Below the pieces are notes generated by a model that ran no database searches, was not told the origin of the DNA, and saw nothing but the letters and a program-made list of their open reading frames with translations. Positions 45,309 through 53,562 of a stretch of DNA of 64,000 nt are shown one piece after another. This DNA is from Actinomycetospora lutea (lineage in GTDB: Bacteria; Actinomycetota; Actinomycetes; Mycobacteriales; Pseudonocardiaceae): contig NZ_JAQZAL010000011.1 of the NCBI RefSeq assembly GCF_028737205.1, positions 1 to 64,000 of the forward strand, written 5' to 3'. The stretch's first letter is position 1. Each line of letters opens with the position of its first letter. Position numbers and translations under genes: made by a program.

Positions 45309-46121
45309 GTGGACCTCTTCGTCTTCTCGACGTCGGGCGGCGAGGTGGCCCGCCTGGTGGCGGCCGGCGTGACCGGTGTCGTGATCGACTGGGAGCGGCG
45401 GGGGAAGGCCCGGCGCCAGGCCGGCGAGGACACCCAGATCAACGCCAACACCGCCCGCGACCTGGACGCGGTCCGGCGGGCCACGGCCGCGACCGTCGTC
45501 TGCCGGATCAACCCGGTGGGCCGGTGGACCGCCCGCGAGGTCGATCGTGCGGTCGCGCTCGGTGCCGACGAGCTCCTCGTACCCATGCTGCGCCGCCCCG
45601 CGGAGCTCGATCGCGTGCTGACGCTGGTCGGCGGCCGCTGCGGGGTCGCCGCGATGATCGAGACCCAGGACGCGGTGGAGGCCGTCGACGCCCTCGTGCG
45701 CCGTCCGCTCTCCCGCGTCTACATCGGCCTCAACGACCTGCGCATCGACCGCGCGGCCCGGACCGGGGTCCCCGCGGGACTCTTCGTCCCGATGGTCGAC
45801 GGCACCGTGGCGCACGTGCGCGACCGCGTCGCCGCGGCCGGTCACGCCTGCGGCGTCGCCGGGCTGACACGCCCCGACGCCGGGCACCCGGTCCCCAGCG
45901 CGCTGCTCGCCGCCGAGATGGAACGCCTCGGGATCGACTTCACGTTCCTGCGGCGCTCGTTCCGTGCCGACACCGCCGACCGCGACCCCGCCGCGGAGAT
46001 CCCGCGCATCCACGCCGCCGCGGCCCTCGCCGGTGCCCGCGACGACCGGGCACGGGCCGCCGACCGCGAGGCGTTCGTCCACGCGGTCACCGCGCCGGTC
46101 CCCGCGCCCGTCCTCGTCTGA
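45309..46121 (+). CDS. HpcH/HpaI aldolase-like protein
   Basis: A 270-residue protein of the HpcH/HpaI/citrate-lyase beta superfamily (metal-dependent class II aldolases of the phosphoenolpyruvate-binding barrel). Blocks visible are GVTGVVIDWERRGK at the first strand, VVCRINPVG, DELLVPMLRRPAEL, MIETQDAVEAVDAL and VYIGLNDLRIDR. It probably cleaves or condenses a 2-oxo acid, perhaps a sugar acid, given its neighbours. GTG 45309 follows GGGAGAACG. Ten bases separate it from the NAD-dependent epimerase gene. Confidence 0.85.
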   Translation: MDLFVFSTSGGEVARLVAAGVTGVVIDWERRGKARRQAGEDTQINANTARDLDAVRRATAATVVCRINPVGRWTAREVDRAVALGADELLVPMLRRPAELDRVLTLVGGRCGVAAMIETQDAVEAVDALVRRPLSRVYIGLNDLRIDRAARTGVPAGLFVPMVDGTVAHVRDRVAAAGHACGVAGLTRPDAGHPVPSALLAAEMERLGIDFTFLRRSFRADTADRDPAAEIPRIHAAAALAGARDDRARAADREAFVHAVTAPVPAPVLV

Positions 46122-46131
46122 CGGCGCCGGG

Positions 46132-46983
46132 GTGCACGCGCTCGTCACCGGCGCCGGCGGATTCGTCGGACGTCACCTCGTCGCCCGCCTGCGCGCGGAC
46201 GGCTGGTCGGTCACGGCGCTGACCCGGGCGCGGGTCGACCTCGCCGACCCCGTCGCCGCGGCCGCCGCGGTGCGCGCCGCCGACCCCGACGTCGTGTTCA
46301 GCCTGGCCGCCGCGCGCGACCGTCGGGACCCGGCGGCGCGCGCGGCGTCCACGGCGGTCAACACCAGCCCGTGGCTGGTCGACGCCCTCGGTCCCCGCTG
46401 CCGGGCGGTGGTGCGGCTCGGGTCGTCCACCGAGTACGCGGCGAGCGACCGCCCGCTCACCGAGGACGGCCCGCTGAGCACGCAGAGCTTCTTCGGCGCC
46501 ACGAAGGCGGCGGGTTCGCTGCTGCTGCTCGCCGCCGCGGCGCAGCGGGGGGTGCGCGCGACCGTGCTGCGGGCCTTCCAGGTCTACGGGCCCGGCGACC
46601 ACCCGACCCGGTTCGTGCCCGTCGTGCTCGCCGCCGCCGCGACCGGTGACCGGGTGCCGCTCACCGCGCCCGGGATGCGGCGGGACTGGGTCTGGGTCGG
46701 CGACGTCGTCGAGGCCTGCGTGCGCGCGGCGCTCGCCGACGACCTCGCCCCCGGCACCGTGCTGAACCTGGGCACCGGGGTGCAGACGGCGAACGAGGAG
46801 CTCGTCGCCCTCGCCGAGCGTGCGACCGGGCGGACCGTCGCCGTCGACGTCGGTGCCCACCCCGGCCGCGACTGGGACACGGGGCACTGGGTCGCCGACC
46901 CCTCCCGTGCGCGGGAGCTGCTCGACTGGAAGCCGACCGTCGACCTGCCCGACGGCTTGCGGCGGGCCTGGTGTGCCCGGTGA
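46132..46983 (+). CDS. NAD-dependent epimerase/dehydratase (extended SDR)
   Basis: A 283-residue nucleotide-sugar epimerase/dehydratase. TGAGGFVG near residue 6 binds NAD; RLGSSTEYAAS contains the catalytic Ser/Thr region, though the usual YxxxK Tyr is replaced (SFFGATKAAG, Phe in place of Tyr). LRAFQVYGPGD and LNLGTGVQTANEEL are typical of sugar-modifying members. The YxxxK substitution needs a check, as it could mean altered activity. The stop overlaps the start of the glycosyltransferase gene. Likely makes a modified NDP-sugar for the next enzymes. Confidence 0.85.
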   Translation: MHALVTGAGGFVGRHLVARLRADGWSVTALTRARVDLADPVAAAAAVRAADPDVVFSLAAARDRRDPAARAASTAVNTSPWLVDALGPRCRAVVRLGSSTEYAASDRPLTEDGPLSTQSFFGATKAAGSLLLLAAAAQRGVRATVLRAFQVYGPGDHPTRFVPVVLAAAATGDRVPLTAPGMRRDWVWVGDVVEACVRAALADDLAPGTVLNLGTGVQTANEELVALAERATGRTVAVDVGAHPGRDWDTGHWVADPSRARELLDWKPTVDLPDGLRRAWCAR

Positions 46984-47678
46984 CCGTCGCCGTCGTGGTC
47001 CCCGTGCACCGCAACGGCGCGACGCTCGAGGAGCTGGTGCGCCGCATCGCCGGCGCGCTCGCCGGGCGGCCGTGGCGGGTGCGGCTGGTCGTCGACGCCT
47101 GCCCGGAGGGCAGCGGGCATGTGGCGCGGGCCCTCGCCGCCCGGGATCGCCGGGTCGCGGTCACCGAGCTCGCGGTCAACGTCGGCCAGCACGCCGCGCT
47201 GCGCCGCGGGCTCGCCGACGAGCCCGGGGCCTGCGCCTGGGTGTGCCTCGACGCCGACCTCCAGGACCCTCCGGAGGCGCTGCCCGCGCTGGTCGACCGC
47301 CTCGACGAGCACGACGTCGTGTTCGCCGGGCGGCGCGGGGCCTACGAGTCGGCGGGCCGGCACCTCACCGGCCGCGGGCACCGTCTGCTCGTCGCCGCGC
47401 TCACCGGGCTGCCGGCCGACGCCGGGGCGTTCCTCGCCCTCGGGCCGCGGGGGCGGGCGGCCGTCCTCTCCCCCGCCGGCGCGGCGGCGCCCAGCGTGGT
47501 CGTCGCGCTCGGCCCGCGGACCCGAGCCGGCGCGGGCCTGCGGGTCACCTCGCGTTCGGTCGCCCGCGCGACCCGGCCCGTCGGGACCTCGGCGTGGTCG
47601 TCGCGCGCCCGCCTGCGGCAGTCGGTGCGGGCGCTGCACTGGTGCACCGTCGCGCGCGCTCAGCGCACCCAGCGTTGA
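46980..47678 (+). CDS. Glycosyltransferase family 2
   Basis: A 232-residue GT-A fold glycosyltransferase. The N-terminal VAVVVPVHRNGATLEELVRR and the nucleotide-binding WVCLDADLQDPPEALP (DAD motif as the DxD metal site) mark it as a GT2 of the DPM/GtrB-like type. It lacks the C-terminal membrane helices of GtrB. The GTG at 46980 overlaps the epimerase stop; an earlier GTG at 46971 is possible. It likely transfers a sugar to a lipid carrier for envelope polysaccharide. Confidence 0.85.
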   Translation: MTVAVVVPVHRNGATLEELVRRIAGALAGRPWRVRLVVDACPEGSGHVARALAARDRRVAVTELAVNVGQHAALRRGLADEPGACAWVCLDADLQDPPEALPALVDRLDEHDVVFAGRRGAYESAGRHLTGRGHRLLVAALTGLPADAGAFLALGPRGRAAVLSPAGAAAPSVVVALGPRTRAGAGLRVTSRSVARATRPVGTSAWSSRARLRQSVRALHWCTVARAQRTQR

Positions 47679-49120
47679 ACGACCAGCGAGGTCCAGGTCG
47701 CGCGCAGGAACCACTGCCCCTCGACCCGCCGCCCGGAGCCCGCGAGCAGGACGTCGCCGTCGACCGGCCCGGTCTCCCCGTGGATGATCCGGACCCGGAC
47801 GTACCAGACGACCGCCGCGTCCGGCGCCGCGTGGATCGGTGGGACGCGCAGGTCCGGGGCCATCTGCGGGTGGCGCGTGCGGACGTAGTGCTCCAGCGCC
47901 AGCGCGGATTGGCGGTCGCCGGCCATGACGACGTCGCCGGGGCGGTGGGCCGCCGCGATCATGGCCGCGACCTCGTCCGAGCGCTCGCGCGGCGGCGCCC
48001 ACAGCAGCCCGACCGAGGCGACCAGCGAGGTCACGAGGAGCACCGCGCTCAGCACGACCGCCGGCCCCCACCGCAGGACCCGCACGCGCCACGGCCAGCA
48101 CGCGACGCCGGCCGCGGTGAGCACGCCGAGGCCCAGCAGCGCCGGCAGGACGTAGCGCGGCTCGTAGACCGCCCGGAACTCGGTCTCGGCGATCAGCAGC
48201 GCGAGCACGGGCAGCGCGAGCCAGCCCGTCACGACGACCAGCAGCCGGGTCGGCGCGCGCCAGACCCCGAGCGCCGCCGCGACCGTCACCACCGCGGCGA
48301 GCACGACGTCCTTGCCCGACCAGCGCCAGGCCGCGAACAGCGGCAGGCGCCCGGCGGTGTCGTAGAGCAGGGCGGCGTTGCGGTCGGCGACGGTCGCGAG
48401 GTTCAGCGCGACGAGCCCGAGCGTCGGGACGGCCGCGACCGCGGCGACGAGCGCGAGCCACATCGCGCGCCGCGGGGCGAGCACCATGCCGGCGACGGTC
48501 AGGCCGGCCACGGGCAGGAGCGCGTACCAGTGCGCGAGCCCGGCGCCGGCCGCGCAGAGCCCGAAGACGAGCAGCCCCCACCGGGCGCGGTCCAGCCAGC
48601 GCGCGAGGCCGTACGCCGTCCCCGCGGTCATCAGCAGGGCGAGCCCGTACGAGCGGGCCTCGACGCTCCACTCGAGGACCAGGGGGTTCAGTGCGGTGAC
48701 CAGCCCCGCGACCAGCCCGACCCGCCGGTCGTCCGCGAGGCGCGCCACGGCCGCGGCCAGGACGCCCGCCGCGGCCGCCCCGCACACCAGCGCGAGGACC
48801 CGCAGCGCGAGGTCGTTGTCCGTGCCCGGGAGGAGCAGCACGACGTGCGCCACGACGTACCACGGCAGGTTGTAGGAGGGCGGGATGTCGCGCAGGTACC
48901 AGGTGGTCCCGCGGCCCTCCCACGCCGCGCGGAGGATCTCGGCGAGGGGCAGGCGCGCCACCTCGGTCGAGAAGAGCTCGTCGTACCAGAGCCCGGTGCC
49001 GCGGGTGAGGACCACGGCTCCCAGCACGAGGGCGACGAGGGGCGGGACGAGCGCCACCACGGCCGGCGACGGCACCGGGCGCCGCGTCGGCGTGCCGGTC
49101 GCCGCACGGCCGTCGTCCAC
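47660..49120 (-). CDS. GT-C type membrane glycosyltransferase
   Basis: A 486-residue polytopic membrane protein with about ten helices. The first extracytoplasmic loop has the catalytic acid in GLWYDELFSTEVARLPL (YDE, as in PMT/ArnT/GT39-like enzymes). Later blocks are LEWSVEARSYGLALLM, LAHWYALLPVAG and RAVYEPRYVLPALLGLGVL. The family uses polyprenyl-phosphate sugars as donors. GTG 49120 is near the divergent GtrA-like gene; the 3' end overlaps the GT2 gene by 19 bases. Part of an envelope glycan locus. Confidence 0.85.
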   Translation of the reverse strand: MDDGRAATGTPTRRPVPSPAVVALVPPLVALVLGAVVLTRGTGLWYDELFSTEVARLPLAEILRAAWEGRGTTWYLRDIPPSYNLPWYVVAHVVLLLPGTDNDLALRVLALVCGAAAAGVLAAAVARLADDRRVGLVAGLVTALNPLVLEWSVEARSYGLALLMTAGTAYGLARWLDRARWGLLVFGLCAAGAGLAHWYALLPVAGLTVAGMVLAPRRAMWLALVAAVAAVPTLGLVALNLATVADRNAALLYDTAGRLPLFAAWRWSGKDVVLAAVVTVAAALGVWRAPTRLLVVVTGWLALPVLALLIAETEFRAVYEPRYVLPALLGLGVLTAAGVACWPWRVRVLRWGPAVVLSAVLLVTSLVASVGLLWAPPRERSDEVAAMIAAAHRPGDVVMAGDRQSALALEHYVRTRHPQMAPDLRVPPIHAAPDAAVVWYVRVRIIHGETGPVDGDVLLAGSGRRVEGQWFLRATWTSLVVQRWVR

Positions 49121-49126
49121 GGCGCG

Positions 49127-49540
49127 ATCCTCCCAGGTGGGCGGCCCGGTGCCCGCGGACTCCTCGCCCTCGGCGCGCGGTATCTCGGCGCCGGCCTCGT
49201 CGTCCTGCCGCTGAGCCTCGCGCTGCACCTCGGGCTCGTGCACGCGGGCGTCGACGTCCACCTCGCCCGCGTGCTGAGCTTCGTCGCCGGCACCGCGGTG
49301 ATCTCGGTGCTCCACCGGCGCTGGACGTTCCGCTCGTCCGGGGTGCGCGGGGCCGCGGCGTGGATGGCGGCGCTCTCCGCGGTCACCGTCGTCGTCGTCC
49401 TGCTCGGTCACGGGCTCGCGCTGGCCGCGCTCCCGTCCGTGGTGCCCGACGGATGGGTCGTCCCGGCCGCGTGGGTCGCGTCGCAGGGGCTCGGGACCAC
49501 GGTCACGTTCCTCGTCCTGCGCGGCGCCGTGCTGCGCTGA
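49127..49540 (+). CDS. GtrA-like small membrane protein, start unresolved
   Basis: About 135 residues with four membrane helices: ALGARYLGAGLVVLPLSLAL, ARVLSFVAGTAVISVLHRRW, AALSAVTVVVVLLGHGLALA and ASQGLGTTVTFLVLRGAVLR. HRRWTF in the second helix region is typical of GtrA proteins, which move lipid-linked sugars across the membrane. In this frame no ATG, GTG or TTG exists near the expected N-terminus; the given start is approximate. A GTG at 49137 is in the wrong frame. A short indel or a rare start codon must be invoked. It is divergent from the GT-C gene. Confidence 0.65.
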   Translation: MLPGGRPGARGLLALGARYLGAGLVVLPLSLALHLGLVHAGVDVHLARVLSFVAGTAVISVLHRRWTFRSSGVRGAAAWMAALSAVTVVVVLLGHGLALAALPSVVPDGWVVPAAWVASQGLGTTVTFLVLRGAVLR

Positions 49541-49578
49541 GCCCGTCGTCGCGGCGTGATCCCGGGTACGGTCCCGGC

Positions 49579-50124
49579 GTGCCCGAGGCGGTCGGTGGTT
49601 GGACGATCTTCGGCGAGCGCTCGGCCTACGAGAGCCCCTGGGTCCGGGTCCGGCTGGTCGACGTCGAGGCGCCCGAGGGGACGCGCTTCGACTACCACGT
49701 CGTCGAGCTCTCGCGGATCGCGGTGGCGCTGGTCGTCGAGGGCGACCGGGTCCTCGTGCTGTGGAAGTACCGGTTCCCCGCGGGCCAGTGGGGCTACGAG
49801 CTGCCCGGCGGCATCGTCGACGACGGTGAGGCACCCGGGACGGCCGCGGCCCGCGAGACCGCCGAGGAGACCGGCTGGCACGTGCGCGGGGAGCCCGAGC
49901 ACCTGCTGTCGATCGAGCCGCTGCCCGGCCAGGTCCGTGCCCGCGTCGACATCTACCTGTGGCGCGGCGCCGAGCACGTCGGGGACCCGACCGACCCCGC
50001 GGAGGACGGGACGGTCGCGTGGGTCGACGTCGCACGGATCCCGGAGCTGGTGGCGCGCGGGGAGATCCTCGGCGCCGCGTCGGCGACCGCGCTCATGTAC
50101 CTCTACGGCCGACCGACCCCGTGA
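49579..50124 (+). CDS. NUDIX hydrolase
   Basis: A 181-residue NUDIX protein, similar to ADP-ribose pyrophosphatases. The Nudix box is GGIVDDGEAPGTAAARETAEETGW (residues about 76-99), with all required Gly, Glu and Arg positions. It is preceded by LWKYRFPAGQWGYELPGG. GTG 49579 has TACGGT six bases upstream (49567-49572) and no Shine-Dalgarno, so it is probably leaderless. It hydrolyses a nucleoside diphosphate linked to another moiety. Confidence 0.92.
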   Translation: MPEAVGGWTIFGERSAYESPWVRVRLVDVEAPEGTRFDYHVVELSRIAVALVVEGDRVLVLWKYRFPAGQWGYELPGGIVDDGEAPGTAAARETAEETGWHVRGEPEHLLSIEPLPGQVRARVDIYLWRGAEHVGDPTDPAEDGTVAWVDVARIPELVARGEILGAASATALMYLYGRPTP

Positions 50125-50155
50125 CCCGGTCCTCGCCGACCCGGTCCCAGCCGGT

Positions 50156-50986
50156 TCAGTCCTTGCCCAGCAGCGTCGCGGCGTGGTCGGGCACCGCGCG
50201 GGCGACCTCGCGGGGCGGGCGGACGTAGCCGTCGCCCGGCGGGCGGACCGGGATCTCCAGGGCCGGCAGCTCGATCGGCGACCACGGGACCGTGTCCAGC
50301 AGGTGGGCGATCATGTTGAGTCGCGAGCGGCGCTTGTCCTCGGACTCGACGATGGTCCAGGGCGCGATCTCGGTGTCGGTGGCGGCGAGCATGTCGTCCT
50401 TGGCCTTGGAGTACTCGTCCCAGCGACTGATCGACTCCAGGTCCATGGGCGAGAGCTTCCAGCGCTTGAGCGGGTTCTCCAGGCGCTCGCGGAAGCGGCG
50501 TTCCTGCTCGTCGGGGCTGACCGAGAACCAGTACTTGCGCAGCATGATGCCGTCCTCGATGAGCATGTCCTCGAAGGTCGGGCACTGGCGCAGGAAGCGG
50601 TCGTACTCCTGGGGCGTGCAGAAGTCCATGACGCGCTCGACGCCGGCACGGTTGTACCAGGAGCGGTCGAGCAGCACGATCTCGCCGGCCGCCGGCAGGT
50701 GCGGGACGTAGCGCTGGAAGTACCACTGCGTGCGCTCGCGCTCGGTCGGCGCGGGCAGGGCGACGATGCGCGCGACGCGGGGGTTGAGGTTCTCCACGAC
50801 CCGCTGGATGGCGCCGCCCTTCCCGGCGGCGTCACGACCCTCGAAGATCACGACGAGGCGCGCGCCGGTCGCCTTGACCCACTCCTGCATCTGCACCAGC
50901 TCGCCCTGCAGGCGCAGCAGCTCGGCCTCGTACAGCTTCTTGGGGAAGCGCTTGGGCTTCTTCCGCTTCACCTCGGACGTCGTCAT
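50156..50986 (-). CDS. ppk2: Polyphosphate kinase 2 family protein
   Basis: A 276-residue PPK2. Walker A is FEGRDAAGKGGAI, followed by PTERERTQWYFQRYVPHLPA, Walker B-like EIVLLDRSWYNRAGVERVM and the lid segment FSVSPDEQERRFRERLENP. These enzymes use polyphosphate to phosphorylate nucleotides. The N-terminus is basic (KRKKPKRFPKKL). ATG 50986 follows AGGGGGT. It stands alone, divergent from a small membrane-protein gene. Confidence 0.93.
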   Translation of the reverse strand: MTTSEVKRKKPKRFPKKLYEAELLRLQGELVQMQEWVKATGARLVVIFEGRDAAGKGGAIQRVVENLNPRVARIVALPAPTERERTQWYFQRYVPHLPAAGEIVLLDRSWYNRAGVERVMDFCTPQEYDRFLRQCPTFEDMLIEDGIMLRKYWFSVSPDEQERRFRERLENPLKRWKLSPMDLESISRWDEYSKAKDDMLAATDTEIAPWTIVESEDKRRSRLNMIAHLLDTVPWSPIELPALEIPVRPPGDGYVRPPREVARAVPDHAATLLGKD

Positions 50987-51055
50987 CGCCGTGACCCCCT
51001 GTTCTCGGACACCGCATACTCGGTCCTCCTCCACTTCCCTGGCTAGGAGTTCCTC

Positions 51056-51490
51056 GTGACCGAGGCGGGTCCCACGCATCCTCCGAGCGCCCCGCGCGAC
51101 GACCCGCGCGACGACCACCGTGACGACCACCGTGACGACACGGGCGACGACCCCGGCGAGAACCGGTGGCGCTACGGGCTCTACGCCGTGCTCGGCGGCA
51201 CGGTGCTCATCGCGCTGATCGCGGTCGTGGCGATCCTGCGCTACCCGGTGGCGGCCGACGCCGCGACGGCGACCGCGCCGTTCGTCGCCGCGATCGGCGC
51301 GATCACGGGCGCGTACTTCGGCATCCAGGCCGGCTCGGCGAACCAGGCCCGCACCCACGACGCGTTCGTCGACGCGAGCCACCGCGCGGAGCGGTGGGCC
51401 GCGCTCGCGGACCCGTCCATGGCGGCCCAGATGATCGGCGTGCCGGACCCGGCGCCCACCTCGCCCGTCAACGCCGACGGCAGGAAGTAG
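51056..51490 (+). CDS. Small membrane protein with Asp/Arg repeat N-terminus
   Basis: A 144-residue protein. Residues 13-35 are a low-complexity acidic/basic run (PRDDPRDDHRDDHRDD), followed by helices near 40-62 (YGLYAVLGGTVLIALIAVVAIL) and 72-92 (TAPFVAAIGAITGAYFGIQA). The second helix pair resembles small holin-like or stress membrane proteins, but I do not recognise a family. GTG 51056 has AGGAG upstream. It is separated from the next gene by a strong hairpin. Confidence 0.75.
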   Translation: MTEAGPTHPPSAPRDDPRDDHRDDHRDDTGDDPGENRWRYGLYAVLGGTVLIALIAVVAILRYPVAADAATATAPFVAAIGAITGAYFGIQAGSANQARTHDAFVDASHRAERWAALADPSMAAQMIGVPDPAPTSPVNADGRK

Positions 51491-51666
51491 TTCCGCGGTT
51501 CGTGGTCCCGGGTCCTGGTCGCCGCCCCTACCGTTCTCCTCGACCGCCCGACCGGTCCCTGGCTCTCGGATCGGTCGGTCGGTCGGCTCTCCGGAGCCGT
51601 CCGTGCCACCGCACCGCACGGCGAGACGCGGCGGGGCACGGCGACACGGAGGCACGCGCGGAAGCG

Positions 51667-51698
51667 ACGAGGGGCGTCCCCGAGGGGGCGCCCCTCGT
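51667..51698. terminator. Strong convergent terminator hairpin
   Basis: ACGAGGGGCG (51667-51676) pairs perfectly with CGCCCCTCGT (51689-51698), and inner CCC/GGG pairs extend the stem. It is followed by TTCG. It lies between the end of the small membrane-protein gene and the end of the convergent TetR gene, six bases before the latter. Confidence 0.65.
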
Positions 51699-51703
51699 TC
51701 GCG

Positions 51704-52438
51704 TCAGGGCTCGGTGTCCACGCCGTGGATCACGGGGCCGTCGACGTCCTGGGGACCGACCCCGTCGGGTCGCTGCCGCTGCCGCCAGGGTCGCGCCGTC
51801 CACCGCCGCGACCAGTCCGGTGTCGCGATGAGCGGGAGGAACCCGGCCCAGAACTCGTCCACGAGATCCCGGAGGGGCGTGACACCGCTCCAGCCCTCGG
51901 ACACCGTCGCCCGGCCGGCGAAGCCGGCGACGACCTCGCCGGCCACCCAGCCCGGGTCGGCCTCGGGACGGAGCAGGCCCTCGGCCTGCGCCTCGACGAG
52001 CAGCTCCTCGGCCTGGTCGCGCCACCAGGTCGTGACCTCGGCCAGGGTCGGCGAGACGACCACGCCGTCCCGCAGCACGCGCCCGGCGCCGCGCACGATC
52101 GGGTCGTCGAGGCGGACGATCACGGCGTCGGTCAGGAGCACGAGCGCCTCCAGACCGTCGGCGGCGACCCGGCGGACCTCGGGCAGGACCAGGTCCCACG
52201 ACGCGCTCATCTCCGCGACGAGGGCCTCGGCGACGGCCTGCTTGGACGCGAAGTGGAAGTAGAGCGCGCCCTTGGTCGGGACGCCGTTGCCCAGGAGGTC
52301 GTTCAGCGCCGTGCCGTGGAAGCCCCGCGCCGCGAAGCGCTCCCCCGCCGCGGCGAGCAGGGCACGCCGCGTGGCACGCGACCGCGCCTGCTGGGGCACC
52401 CGCGCGCCGTCGGTCGCGGGCTCGGCGTCGCTCACCAC
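51704..52438 (-). CDS. TetR regulator, ScbR/gamma-butyrolactone-receptor-like
   Basis: A TetR regulator of about 244 residues. The HTH region is LLAAAGERFAARGFHGTALN, then GVPTKGALYFHFASKQAVAEAL. The phrase TKGALYFHF is characteristic of ScbR/ArpA-type gamma-butyrolactone receptors, but many simple TetRs share it. GTG 52438 is favoured because AGGGGGG lies seven bases upstream; the frame is open further up. Between it and the divergent GntR gene is a CGTACC-GCTG-GGTACG palindrome. Autoregulation likely; ligand unknown. Confidence 0.82.
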   Translation of the reverse strand: MVSDAEPATDGARVPQQARSRATRRALLAAAGERFAARGFHGTALNDLLGNGVPTKGALYFHFASKQAVAEALVAEMSASWDLVLPEVRRVAADGLEALVLLTDAVIVRLDDPIVRGAGRVLRDGVVVSPTLAEVTTWWRDQAEELLVEAQAEGLLRPEADPGWVAGEVVAGFAGRATVSEGWSGVTPLRDLVDEFWAGFLPLIATPDWSRRWTARPWRQRQRPDGVGPQDVDGPVIHGVDTEP

Positions 52439-52563
52439 CGCGCCACCCCCCTCACCGCCGGTCGCCCCGGACACCGCAGTGTGGTGCCGGACGTCGCGGC
52501 GTGCAGCCGCTGGACGAACGACGCACCGGGTGGCCGACGAGCGGAACACGCCTTCTCCGGAAG

Positions 52564-52579
52564 CGTACCGCTGGGTACG
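52564..52579. promoter_or_regulatory. Palindrome between TetR and GntR genes
   Basis: CGTACC (52564-52569) and GGTACG (52574-52579) form a perfect inverted repeat with a GCTG centre, 126 bases upstream of the TetR start and 178 bases before the GntR start. It fits a TetR-family operator. It could control the GntR/NodA-like unit or the TetR gene or both. Confidence 0.5.
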
Positions 52580-52757
52580 ATTCTTGTGCGGACCTCAGGG
52601 AGTCGGGGTCCTGTTCCGCGAGCGGGAGGCGGCGTCGCCGGAGAGGGGGCCGGCGACGCTGCCTGCCTGTGCCCGCGTCACCACCGACCGTCCTCGCGCC
52701 CTCTGCGGGCGAGGAAATGTAGGGTCAATCCCGAGGGTCCGGTGGAGGGAGCCGCGG

Positions 52758-53546
52758 GTGGGGTCGAGGTTGGACCGGGCGAGCGCCGCCCCCCTGTGGT
52801 CGCAGCTGCAGGACGACCTGCGAGCCCGGATCCGGCGCGGGGAGTTCGCGCAGGCGTTCCCCGGCGAGCTGGCCCTGGTCGAGGAGTACGCCGTCAGCCG
52901 CAACACGGTCCGGCAGGCCCTCGCCCAGCTGCGGGCCGCCGGCGTGGTCACCGCCGAGCGCGGCCGCCCGCCCCGGGTGGCCGACCGGCACGCGCGCCCC
53001 GAGATCACGCAACCGGTCGGCGCCCCGTCCACCCTCTTCGACGCCGTCGAGAGCACCGGGCGCACGCAGACCAGCGTGGTCCGCGCGCTCGAGCGCACCG
53101 TCGACGGCGTCGTCGCCGTCCGCCTCGGGCTCGAGGAGTCCACGCCCCTGCTGCACCTGGAGCGGCTGCGGTTCGCCGACGACGAGCCCCTGGCGTGGGA
53201 CCGCGCCTGGCTCCCCTTCGACGCCGCGGCCGGGCTGCTGGACGCCGACCTCGCCCGCACCGCGCTCTACGACGAGCTCGCCCGGCACACCGGGCTGCGG
53301 GTCGACAGCGGGCACGAGCGCATCCGCGTCGCCCTGGCCGACCCCGTCCGCGCCCGCCTGCTCGGCATCGGCACCGGGGACCCCGTCTTCCGCATCGAGC
53401 GGGTCGGTCACCAGGACGGCGTCCCCGTCGAGTGGCGCCAGACCGTCGTGCGCGGCGACCGGTTCAGCCTCACCGCCGCCTTCGGGCCGCGGCAGCCCTG
53501 GCAGCTCGCCCCCGAGACCACCGACCGTGCCCCGGTCCCGGCGTGA
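52758..53546 (+). CDS. GntR family regulator with UTRA domain (HutC subfamily)
   Basis: A 262-residue regulator. The winged helix is PLWSQLQDDLRARIRRGEFA, then LALVEEYAVSRNTVRQALAQ LRAAGVV (two pieces). The UTRA ligand domain begins about residue 90 and holds LERLRFADDEPLAWDRAWLP and FRIERVGHQDGVPVEWRQTV. GTG 52758 follows GGAGGGAG. It is directly upstream (16 bases) of the NodA-like acyltransferase gene, so the two are likely one transcript. Its ligand may relate to that enzyme's product or substrate. Confidence 0.9.
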   Translation: MGSRLDRASAAPLWSQLQDDLRARIRRGEFAQAFPGELALVEEYAVSRNTVRQALAQLRAAGVVTAERGRPPRVADRHARPEITQPVGAPSTLFDAVESTGRTQTSVVRALERTVDGVVAVRLGLEESTPLLHLERLRFADDEPLAWDRAWLPFDAAAGLLDADLARTALYDELARHTGLRVDSGHERIRVALADPVRARLLGIGTGDPVFRIERVGHQDGVPVEWRQTVVRGDRFSLTAAFGPRQPWQLAPETTDRAPVPA

Positions 53547-53562
53547 CCCCGGGAGGCCGCCG

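Noticed and set aside
46820-49540. A 906-codon plus-strand frame covering the GT-C gene
   Set aside because: Only its last 135 codons (GtrA-like) are protein-like. The rest is antisense to the well-formed GT-C membrane protein and has the repetitive charged composition of a shadow frame.
51704-52438. Calling the TetR protein a true gamma-butyrolactone receptor with an antibiotic gene cluster
   Set aside because: TKGALYFHF is shared by many TetRs, no butyrolactone synthase (AfsA-like) or biosynthetic cluster is in the window, so only ScbR-like is claimed.
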